DNA of 10,735 nt from DATAEU01 sp046724395 (GTDB lineage Bacteria > Actinomycetota > UBA4738 > HRBIN12). The stretch spans positions 1 through 10,735 of the forward strand of contig JBKOWM010000143.1 of assembly GCA_046724395.1 (NCBI GenBank). Reading direction: 5' to 3'. Position 1 is the stretch's first letter. Each line of letters begins with the position of its first letter. Under the pieces are notes generated by a model. That model was not told the DNA's origin and made no database searches. It was given only the letters and a program-made list of their open reading frames with translations. Shown piece by piece: positions 5,873-10,735 of this stretch. Position numbers and translations under genes: made by a program.

Positions 5873-6715
5873 TTAGGAGACCATACGACGCGGCGGGCGG
5901 CCACCCTCCTGAGGTCTCGCTGACGAGATTGGCTCGTCGGCATTATCGCGGCGTCTCGGTGGGGCTCTGAACAAGCGACCCCTGCATCCGATTCGCGTCG
6001 GCCATGAATCTTCCACTGAAGGTTCCACCTCCGCGTGATGTGGCCTGGCCCGCACGATTGCTACGGTGCCAGTGTGACAAGGCGACGAATGCACATCGAA
6101 CGGCTGAAGCATCGCCGAGAACGTCCATGGCTCGATGTGCTGCCGCTCGATGCGCGCGACCGCGAAATCGCTCGAGCAAAGGCAGCCGACGAACCGCGCA
6201 AATGGGGGACACGCGTCGGAAGACCCCTGCGACCGGAGGCGCCTCGAAGGCGTCGCTGGAGCGAGGGATCCGTCCCTGGCCTGCGCTGGGCGGGCGACAC
6301 CCGAGCGCGCAGGGACGCGTAGTTGCCCGGCGGCCGGGGACGGATCCGCGCTCACTCGCCCGAGACGCTCTTTTGGCGCGGAGCGCTCGCCGCCCGCATC
6401 TCCCGTATTTGGCGTTCCCAACGGCTCGATCAGTAGGAGCTGACACACGTCGGATGCCACCGGACAATGTTCGGCTCCCTTCGGCACGACCAACAGGTCT
6501 CCGGCCTCGAGCGCCACATCGCCTTCCCGCGTCCGCATCGTCAGGTGACCCGTGATCACGAAGAACAGCTCGTCGGTGTCATCGTGCCGGCGCCAGACCA
6601 ACTCGCCTTCACCCTTCACCAGCTGCACCTTGTAGTCGTTCATCTCAGCGACGATCTGTGGTCTCCAAACGTCGTCGAACCGACGAAGGCCTTCGGCGAC
6701 ACGTACCTTGCGCAT
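5873..6715 (-). CDS. Small cupin-2 protein with aberrant open C-terminal extension
   Basis: ATG at 6715 follows GGAAGGGACCG. Residues 1-115 form a single-domain cupin: VWRRHDDTDELFFVITG (cupin motif 1, about 40-56) and GDLLVVPKGAEH (motif 2, 72-83). The end is LLLIEPLGTPNTGD near residue 105, where homologous cupins of about 115-125 residues finish. Here no stop follows: the frame stays open to 5873 and adds about 160 residues of low-quality sequence antisense to the small ORF at 6074-6322 and the promoter copy at 6011-6067. A one-base shift near 6360 would give a stop at 6354-6352. The real gene is therefore probably about 6352-6715, with a mutated 3' end. In motif 1 the first His of the usual H-x-H is Arg42 (only His44 and Glu49 remain), so metal binding may be weakened. 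Role unknown. Confidence 0.65.
   Translation of the reverse strand: MRKVRVAEGLRRFDDVWRPQIVAEMNDYKVQLVKGEGELVWRRHDDTDELFFVITGHLTMRTREGDVALEAGDLLVVPKGAEHCPVASDVCQLLLIEPLGTPNTGDAGGERSAPKERLGRVSADPSPAAGQLRVPARSGVARPAQARDGSLAPATPSRRLRSQGSSDACPPFARFVGCLCSSDFAVARIERQHIEPWTFSAMLQPFDVHSSPCHTGTVAIVRARPHHAEVEPSVEDSWPTRIGCRGRLFRAPPRRRDNADEPISSARPQEGGRPPRRMVS
6011..6067 (+). promoter_or_regulatory. Duplicated promoter-like element, copy A
   Basis: A 28-bp block (6011-6038) contains two TTCCAC hexamers 12 bases apart; the second lies in AGGTTCCACCT, which is also an AGGT-N3-ACCT palindrome. After 23 bases comes TACGGT (6062-6067), a plausible -10. Copy B at 6828 matches the block at 25 of 28 positions. 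The GTG at 6074 lies six bases after the -10, the geometry of a leaderless transcript. There is no good -35 at the standard distance, so an activator bound at the TTCCAC repeats is a reasonable inference. Confidence 0.5.
6074..6322 (+). CDS. Small basic protein (82 aa) of unknown function
   Basis: From GTG 6074 the product is 82 residues; from the internal ATG 6089, 77. The middle part, RPWLDVLPLDARDREIARAK, looks like constrained protein sequence: a W-L-D turn followed by an amphipathic helix. I have an impression of similar short actinobacterial proteins but cannot name a family. The C-terminal third is Arg-rich and overlaps the left arm of the inverted repeat at 6266-6347, so the true end may be degenerate. 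Promoter copy A lies directly upstream, with the GTG placed for leaderless translation. It is antisense to the doubtful C-terminal extension of the cupin; the two cannot both be constrained, and I favour this one. No signal peptide or membrane segment. Confidence 0.45.
   Translation: MTRRRMHIERLKHRRERPWLDVLPLDARDREIARAKAADEPRKWGTRVGRPLRPEAPRRRRWSEGSVPGLRWAGDTRARRDA
6266..6347. repeat. 16-bp inverted repeat with structured 50-bp centre
   Basis: GGATCCGTCCCTGGCC (6266-6281) is matched by the inverted GGCCGGGGACGGATCC (6332-6347): 15 of 16 positions pair as DNA and the remaining one can form a G-U pair in RNA. The 50-base centre can itself fold (GCGCTGGG against CCCGAGCGC with one bulged base). 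It sits where the rightward small ORF and the leftward cupin converge, so a bidirectional terminator is the simplest reading. There is no T-tract, and it could equally be a small mobile repeat. Confidence 0.5.
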
Positions 6716-6827
6716 CGGTCCCTTCCAGATATCCGAGCAACGGATAGGCGCGGTCGAGGACGAGCGGCACCATGGTGTTCCGTTGGTCGAGCGATCTGCA
6801 ACCGCGTGTGCAGAGAAGCCGCCGATT

Positions 6828-6883
6828 TTCCACCGGAGGTTCCACCTTCGCGTGAGGCCGCGAGCGAAGGCCGTCCCTACAGT
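6828..6883 (+). promoter_or_regulatory. Duplicated promoter-like element, copy B
   Basis: The 28-bp block at 6828-6855 differs from copy A at three positions, all transitions. It again has TTCCAC at a 12-base period and is followed after 22 bases by TACAGT (6878-6883). Here no start codon lies 6-7 bases downstream; the first good ATG is at 6918, so a leader of about 30 bases is implied. It would drive the small ORF at 6918 and, 30 bases after that ORF, the hydrolase at 7194. Confidence 0.5.
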
Positions 6884-6917
6884 GCATCCACAGCGGACTC
6901 CCGATTGGTGGTGCCAG

Positions 6918-7163
6918 ATGACGATGACGACGACCACGCTGGTGCGGTACCAGATGATGCGAGCGCGCCAGGAGGAGCTTCGGCGGGTGGCGGCGCGGAA
7001 GCGACTGATGGCTCCGGCCCAAGTGCGAGCTCCGCGCAGACGCTTGCGTCGATCCGCGCACTCACGCGCCTGCTCCTGGGCGCGACGCGGACCGGACGAC
7101 GGCCGCGTTCCGCACAAGCCACCGAGGTCGCCGGTTTGCGGGACGTACGCGACCCGGTCCTGA
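6918..7163 (+). CDS. Small basic protein (81 aa) of unknown function
   Basis: The first part, MTMTTTTLVRYQMMRARQ then EELRRVAARKRL, reads as a short Thr-rich start followed by a charged amphipathic helix. The remainder is strongly Arg/Pro/Ser-rich and may be out of frame or unstructured. No family can be named. There is no strong ribosome binding site (GGTGGTGCCAG precedes the ATG). Support comes from promoter copy B about 35 bases upstream and from co-orientation with the hydrolase 30 bases downstream, a likely operon. It resembles the 6074 ORF in size, charge and promoter but not in sequence. Confidence 0.35.
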   Translation: MTMTTTTLVRYQMMRARQEELRRVAARKRLMAPAQVRAPRRRLRRSAHSRACSWARRGPDDGRVPHKPPRSPVCGTYATRS

Positions 7164-7193
7164 ACTCCCAGCACCCAGCCACGGAGGTCTCGA

Positions 7194-8078
7194 ATGGCCC
7201 GGAGTGAAGCGTGGGGGATTGCCCGGGAGGTGATTCTGTCGAAAGGCGTCATCCGTTACCGCGAGCGAGGCGACGGCCCGCCGGTGGTCTTCGTGCATGG
7301 CCTGCTCGTGAACGCGGACCTGTGGCGTGGCGTCGTCCCGACGGTCGCTGAATCGGGCCTACGGTGCATCGCCCCGGATTGGCCGTTCGGCTCACACGAG
7401 GTTGCCGTGCCGAACGCCGACCTGTCCCCGCCCGGCGCGGCAGCGCTGGTCGCTTCCTTCCTAGAGGCGCTCGACCTCTCGAACGCGACGATCGTCGCGA
7501 ACGACACCGGCGGCGCGATCACACAGATCCTCATGACGGAGCATTCAGACCGGGTCGGCCGCGTCGTCCTCACGTCCTGCGACGCCCTGGAGCGGTTCTT
7601 TCCGCCCATCTTTGCGTCGCTCCCGACTGTCGCTCGTGTGCCGGGATCGATGTGGATCGTGGCGCAGGCGCTACGCCTGCGCGCGTTCCAGCGCTCGCCC
7701 TTTGCGCTCGGCTGGGTGGCCAAGCGACCCATCCCGTCTTGGATCGTGGACTCGTATCTGCTCCCCACTCGTCGGGACGCCGGGATCCGCCGTGATCTCC
7801 GCAGGTTCCTTCGCGCGGTGCACCGCCGTCACACGTTGGCCGCGGCGAGGCAGCTCGCCGGCTTCACCAAGCCGGTTCTGTTGGCTTGGGCCAACGAGGA
7901 TCGCCTGTTCCCTCTCGAGCTGGCGCATCGGCTGGCCGCCCTCATCCCGCGGGCCACCATCGCAACCATCGAGGATTCGTACACGTTCGTGCCCGAAGAC
8001 CAACCCCAGCTGCTCGCCGCGCTGGTTGTCGACTTCGCCGGCGCGCATGCCCCGACGCCGTATCGAGGTGCCCCATGA
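7194..8078 (+). CDS. Alpha/beta hydrolase with Asp nucleophile and no usual catalytic His (294 aa)
   Basis: ATG 7194 follows GGAGGT with five bases between, a firm start. Landmarks are VVFVHGLLVNADLW (oxyanion His35-Gly36), the nucleophile elbow ANDTGGA with Asp104, as in dehalogenase/epoxide-hydrolase-type members, and NEDRLFP (Glu235/Asp236) at the acid position. Where the catalytic His is expected the protein has EDSYTFVPEDQP, with Thr264 in the corresponding place. I recall similar D-S-x-T-F-V segments in actinobacterial homologues, so this may be a subfamily trait rather than a lesion. The biochemical activity is therefore uncertain. No signal peptide. It lies downstream of the 6918 small ORF; its TGA overlaps an ATG (8075) that leads into the broken lipoprotein gene, suggesting former translational coupling. 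Confidence 0.85.
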   Translation: MARSEAWGIAREVILSKGVIRYRERGDGPPVVFVHGLLVNADLWRGVVPTVAESGLRCIAPDWPFGSHEVAVPNADLSPPGAAALVASFLEALDLSNATIVANDTGGAITQILMTEHSDRVGRVVLTSCDALERFFPPIFASLPTVARVPGSMWIVAQALRLRAFQRSPFALGWVAKRPIPSWIVDSYLLPTRRDAGIRRDLRRFLRAVHRRHTLAAARQLAGFTKPVLLAWANEDRLFPLELAHRLAALIPRATIATIEDSYTFVPEDQPQLLAALVVDFAGAHAPTPYRGAP

Positions 8079-8124
8079 ACGGATCGCGGTTTCGAGGGCG
8101 GCGCACTGGCTGGTCGGCGGGGGC

Positions 8125-8505
8125 GTGCGAGTACGCGGGCTACCGTCAAGCTGCCGTTCTTGGTCGCCTTGGCGGCCACGCTAGCGGCGTGTGCGAGCAA
8201 TGACGACGATGCCGGCGCGGCCTCGACGGCGGCGCAGGCGACCCCCGATGCGCCCGCAGATCGATCATGGGAGCGCGTCGTCCCAGGCGGCGGTGAGTGC
8301 GCCGATGGCTCGCAGTTCTGGTTCTGGGTGCGCGAAGCGAGCCCGGAGAAGGTGTGTCCCCCCACAAGACCGCGGCGCATGCTTTTCTGCCGAGACGTGC
8401 GCGCCTGAACGGGACCTCTACAACACCCAGATCGAGGACGCGGGCGTGAACCTGCTCAGCTTCGTCGCGCCGGGCGTCGTCGTGCTCATCGCGGACCCAC
8501 AGTAG
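8125..8505 (+). pseudogene. Pectin-acetylesterase-family lipoprotein remnant
   Basis: One frame encodes ATVKLPFLVALAATLAAC, a lipoprotein signal with lipobox LAAC (Cys codon 8190-8192), then an Asp/Ala/Thr linker and SWERVVPGGGECADGSQFWF followed by WVREASPEKV. This is the N-terminal pattern of bacterial pectinacetylesterase/Notum-like hydrolases. The signal has no start in its own frame; the likely GTG start (8125, after GGCGGGG) is one frame off, so a base was gained or lost near 8137-8140. A second shift near the six-C run at 8358-8363 moves the frame to GACFSAETCAPERDLYN, again typical of the family. The sequence then jumps directly to IEDAGVNLLSFVAPG near the C-terminus and stops at 8503-8505, so the middle with the catalytic Ser is gone. 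ATG 8075 overlapping the upstream stop is an alternative original start. Confidence 0.7.
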
Positions 8506-8538
8506 CCAATCCCTCCAGCCGTCATCGAATCCGGCAGG

Positions 8539-8560
8539 CAGGTGGGCACGGCCCCACCTG
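8539..8560. terminator. Perfect 8-bp hairpin after the lipoprotein remnant
   Basis: CAGGTGGG, a six-base loop, then CCCACCTG. It lies 34 bases after the stop at 8505 and would close the transcript of the hydrolase and lipoprotein genes. No T-run follows (ACCCAACCTAAAG), so it is a GC-type hairpin of uncertain strength. Confidence 0.4.
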
Positions 8561-8744
8561 ACCCAACCTAAAGTCCGTGGCAGATGACGATTGCTGCATG
8601 CACGCCGCCTCCGAGAAACGCGGCCGGACGCTCTGTGATCGTGGTGCGCGACGACCCTTCGTTGCGTGTTGGTGGGTCTATCTACCTGGCACTCGGCATG
8701 TCCCGGACGATCAGCGCGATGATCCCCGGCGGCGTCGCTGTCGC

Positions 8745-8925
8745 TCCGCTGCTCGGAGTTCTCGTCCAAGATGGAGTAGCGCAAATGGTCACGCCATTTG
8801 CCGGCGACCTTTAGGTACTTCGGGCAGTAGCCCTCTCGCCGGAAGCCAAGGCTCTCGACGAGACCAATCGAGGCCGCGTTGTCCGGCTGGACGTTCGCTT
8901 CGACGCGGTGCAGGTCAGTGGCCCG
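8745..8925 (-). pseudogene. GNAT (RimJ/RimL-type) acetyltransferase C-terminal fragment
   Basis: The minus strand from about 8922 reads DLHRVEANVQPDNAASIGLV, then ESLGFRREGYCPKYLK and KWRDHLRYSILDE. These are the last two motifs of RimJ/RimL-type GNAT N-acetyltransferases (the L-H-R-V-E strand, the N-x-x-S helix and L-G-F-R-x-E-G). About 60 residues remain; the first 110 or so, including most of the acetyl-CoA binding region, are missing and no start codon exists in frame. Downstream the frame runs open without a recognisable family C-terminus, so the right end of this entry is approximate. It directly abuts the methyltransferase fragment. Confidence 0.65.
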
Positions 8926-8929
8926 AAGG

Positions 8930-9056
8930 CGAGGCGCCGACGTGGAGCAGGGTGTCCCCTGGCGCTATTCGGGCGTTGTCGAGAACGTGCTCGCGCATCG
9001 GCAACAGGTAGTCAAGCGCCTTGCGCGAGCAGGACTTGGTGCGCGGCGTTGGTCAT
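8930..9056 (-). pseudogene. Class I methyltransferase N-terminal fragment, frameshifted
   Basis: ATG 9056-9054 starts MTNAAHQVLLAQ and reaches a stop after 14 codons. Removing one G near 9020 restores ALDYLLPMREHVLDNARIAP followed by GDTLLHVG, matching the helix and glycine-rich first strand (normally ending DVGxGDG) of SAM-dependent class I methyltransferases. The family match ends at the glycine motif, and the DNA passes within a few bases into the GNAT fragment. The segment is too short to name a substrate or subfamily. Confidence 0.5.
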
Positions 9057-9077
9057 GACCGCCGTGGCCCGGCACCG

Positions 9078-9101
9078 GTTACCCGCGGCCCAGCCGGGTA
9101 G
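9078..9101 (+). promoter_or_regulatory. SigB/SigF-like stress promoter
   Basis: GTTACC (9078-9083), 12 bases, then GGGTAG (9096-9101). This fits the general-stress sigma consensus (GTTT-type -35 and GGGTA-type -10), although the -35 has GTTA rather than GTTT. It lies 31 bases upstream of the ATG at 9133, giving a short leader that carries the ribosome binding site. Stress control of a membrane channel-like protein would make sense, but this is inference. Confidence 0.45.
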
Positions 9102-9132
9102 AAGAGGCGCGTCGCATGGTTGGGAGGGACAT

Positions 9133-9894
9133 ATGGTTGGGGCGATCGACTACCAGCAAGGCCTCGAGGATGCCTGGGGAAACGTTGTCACCTTCGCGCC
9201 CAAGCTCCTCGGATTCCTGCTGATCCTGCTCATCGGCTACTTCGTCGCGAAGGCGCTGTCGAAGCTGACCAACACGATCCTGGAGCGGATCGGGTTCGAC
9301 AGATGGGTCGAGCGGGGCGCGATGAGGGCCGCGTTTGAACGCAGCAACACCGATGCATCCGACCTCATCGCTCTGATCGTCTTTTGGGCCGTGTTCCTGA
9401 TCGCGCTTCAGCTTGCATTTGGCCTTTGGGGACCCAATCCCATTACCGATCTCATCGAAGGGATTCTCGACTATCTGCCGAACGTCATCGCCGCCGTCAT
9501 CATTCTGGTGATCGCCGGTGTCATCGCCCGTGTCGTGACGGAAGTGCTGACAGCGGCCCTAGGCGCCGTGCGTGGAGGTGACTGGATCGCCAGGGTCGCC
9601 GGGATCGCGATCCTGATTGTCGGGATCTTCGCCGCACTGGACCAGCTCGAGATCGCACCGGCGATCGTAATCGGACTGTTCTACGCGCTTCTTGCCGTCG
9701 TCGTCGGATCGCTGATCGTGTCCTTCGGTGTTGGCGGGATTCCCGTCGCCCGCAGGTACGTGGAACGCTGGGGCGGACGCGTAGATCAGACCGTCGACCA
9801 AGTTCGTGCATCGGGCAGCGCGCAGGTCGCTCGAGACCGCGCTCAGGAGATGCGTGACGTACAACCAACGCCTCCGCCACCACCGCTCGAGTAG
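9133..9894 (+). CDS. Conserved TM-helix (CmpX-like, mechanosensitive-channel-related) membrane protein (253 aa)
   Basis: ATG 9133 follows GGGAGGGAC. The protein has about five hydrophobic helices: residues 22-39 (PKLLGFLLILLIGYFVAKAL), 79-97, 115-140 (NVIAAVIILVIAGVIARVV), 152-170 and 176-200. Helices 1 and 3 follow the TM_helix (PF05552) pattern, an Asn/Pro-x-hydrophobic helix running into a basic/polar exit, seen in CmpX and other MscS-related proteins. The pore-lining and cytoplasmic beta domain of true MscS is absent. The C-terminus is an amphipathic charged helix (about 205-242) ending in a run of prolines. It is probably a cytoplasmic-membrane protein linked to osmotic or envelope stress. 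It is intact although debris lies on both sides, and a SigB-like promoter precedes it. Confidence 0.85.
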   Translation: MVGAIDYQQGLEDAWGNVVTFAPKLLGFLLILLIGYFVAKALSKLTNTILERIGFDRWVERGAMRAAFERSNTDASDLIALIVFWAVFLIALQLAFGLWGPNPITDLIEGILDYLPNVIAAVIILVIAGVIARVVTEVLTAALGAVRGGDWIARVAGIAILIVGIFAALDQLEIAPAIVIGLFYALLAVVVGSLIVSFGVGGIPVARRYVERWGGRVDQTVDQVRASGSAQVARDRAQEMRDVQPTPPPPPLE

Positions 9895-10118
9895 GAATCT
9901 GTTCGAAGGATCGTCGTCCGAAAGTTATACCCCTTATCGACGTGGCGGCCCTCTGCGGCATCGGCCGCTCGGGCGCGCCGCGCCGCCTCGCCGTCGTACG
10001 TGAGCGGACTCTAAGCGATCTTGTCGTACGGGAAAGACTCTCCGGCCGACGTGCGTTCGGGTGATTGCCTTGGGACGCGCCTCCCCCCAAATCACTGCGA
10101 CCAAGGGGGGGCTGACAC

Positions 10119-10735
10119 GTGTCCACGTCGTTCCCGCCGCCCTGAGGCGCGCCCACGATCGAAGCCGTTCTGGAACCGTTGGTGGTTCTGCGTGATTGCG
10201 ATCGTACTCGTCCTGGTCGCGATAGGTGTGGCGACCGGTGATACCGACAACACAACGCCCTCGACAACGCCCACGCAAACCGTCGAACCGGCGACGATGC
10301 CGAACCTCGTTGGACTGACTATATCCGGAGGCTCTGGAAGCCATAGAGCCGTTTGGAATCCACACGATCGGTACAACTGAACGGCCTTCCGTAGGCCAGA
10401 AGACACCGTCCTGAGTCAGGACCCGCCGACCGGTAGCGAAGTATCCGGCGCGACGTTCGTCACCGTCGTGGTGGCAACGCCGTTCCCGCGAGTCCCGAGC
10501 GTTGTCGGCGACGACATCACGAAGGCGCTGGACGTTGAAGGAGGCTGGGTTCGGCGTCACCGTAAAGCAGCAGCAGTCAAGCAAGCCGAAAGGGACAGTA
10601 ACCGCGCAGTCTCCGAAGGGTGGCACGTCGGCCAAGCCCGGCCGCACGATCAACCTGGTCGTCGCGAAGCCGCCCGTAGTCGCGACGACGGCCTCGGACG
10701 ACTGCACGCCGGGCTACTCTCCGTGTCTGATCTAC
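10119..10735 (+). pseudogene. PASTA-repeat membrane protein, multiply frameshifted, 3' end beyond window
   Basis: GTG 10119, behind AAGGGGGGG, begins VSTSFPPP and stops. One frame over (shift near 10137-10143) comes EARPRSKPFWNRWWFCVIAI and a single transmembrane helix, then a Thr/Pro-rich linker and MPNLVGLT, the start of PASTA repeat 1. An extra base at 10327 moves the frame to EALEAIEPFGIHTIGTTERP; a one-base loss near 10407 moves it to VLSQDPPTGSEVSGATFVTV. PASTA 2 begins PRVPSVVGDDITKALD, and another shift at 10534 leads to LKEAGFGVTVKQQQ and KPGRTINLVVAKPP. The visible end DCTPGYSPCL resembles the Cys-containing tail seen after PASTA repeats in some actinobacterial proteins. Unlike the other remnants nothing is deleted, so recent inactivation or sequencing indels are both possible. 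If intact it would be a membrane-anchored wall-binding protein. A TTG at 10021 opens a longer frame but lacks support. Confidence 0.7.

Noticed and set aside
8584..8814. 76-codon plus-strand frame with a hydrophobic middle
   Set aside because: No RBS, no family resemblance, and its 3' part overlaps the GNAT remnant, which reads convincingly on the other strand.
9945..9968. GC hairpin GCGGCC/GGCCGC after the TM-helix gene
   Set aside because: Six pairs with a large loop in very GC-rich sequence, no T-tract and over 50 bases from the stop; not enough to call a terminator.
9993..10030. Direct repeat GTCGTACG at 9993 and 10023
   Set aside because: Only eight bases, near the expectation for GC-rich palindromic octamers; no associated gene start.

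Overview
The window is high-GC DNA with GTG starts, strong GGAGG-type ribosome binding sites and tightly packed genes on both strands. The gene families (CGNR-type regulator, PASTA-repeat membrane protein, N-acyl homoserine lactonase-like metallo-hydrolase, Asp-nucleophile alpha/beta hydrolases) fit a soil-type actinomycetote, possibly of the Thermoleophilia. That placement is inference; there is no rRNA or other marker gene. No tRNA, rRNA, CRISPR array, transposase or integrase was seen.

Layout. At 1-108 (minus) is the start of a CGNR/ABATE-type regulator running off the left edge. The stretch 109-543 is gene-poor, with a small palindrome and one possible 36-residue ORF. At 544-985 (plus) is a wrecked aldo/keto reductase gene spread over three frames with two large internal deletions. 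At 1045-1902 (plus) is an intact epoxide-hydrolase-like enzyme. It converges on an AraC-type DNA-binding protein (2037-2546, minus) that has lost its N-terminal sensor half just where a divergent PLP-dependent decarboxylase (2580-3965, plus) begins. A minus-strand run follows: cupin (start at 6715), AHL-lactonase-like metallo-hydrolase (5868-5176) and Esterase D-type hydrolase (5090-4065). Two small plus-strand ORFs (6074-6322 and 6918-7163) are each preceded by the same promoter-like element. The second small ORF lies 30 bases upstream of another Asp-nucleophile alpha/beta hydrolase (7194-8078). From 8079 to 9056 the DNA is mostly debris: a broken pectin-acetylesterase-like lipoprotein gene (plus) and fragments of a methyltransferase and a GNAT acetyltransferase abutting on the minus strand. 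A healthy multi-helix membrane protein of the CmpX/TM_helix type follows (9133-9894) behind a SigB-like promoter. The right edge holds a PASTA membrane protein broken by four single-base-type frameshifts (10119-10735).

How it fits together. The intact genes are mostly single small-molecule enzymes (hydrolases, a decarboxylase, a lactonase-like protein, a cupin), each with its own signals. This is accessory, catabolic or detoxifying content rather than one pathway. The striking property is the density of gene remnants between intact genes, which marks a region of high turnover. The best candidate for something undescribed is the duplicated element: a 28-bp block, 25/28 identical between copies, containing TTCCAC-N6-TTCCAC, with a TACRGT -10-like box 22-23 bases downstream, in front of two different small basic proteins. 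I see no convincing evidence of a defence system or a multi-gene new machine here.
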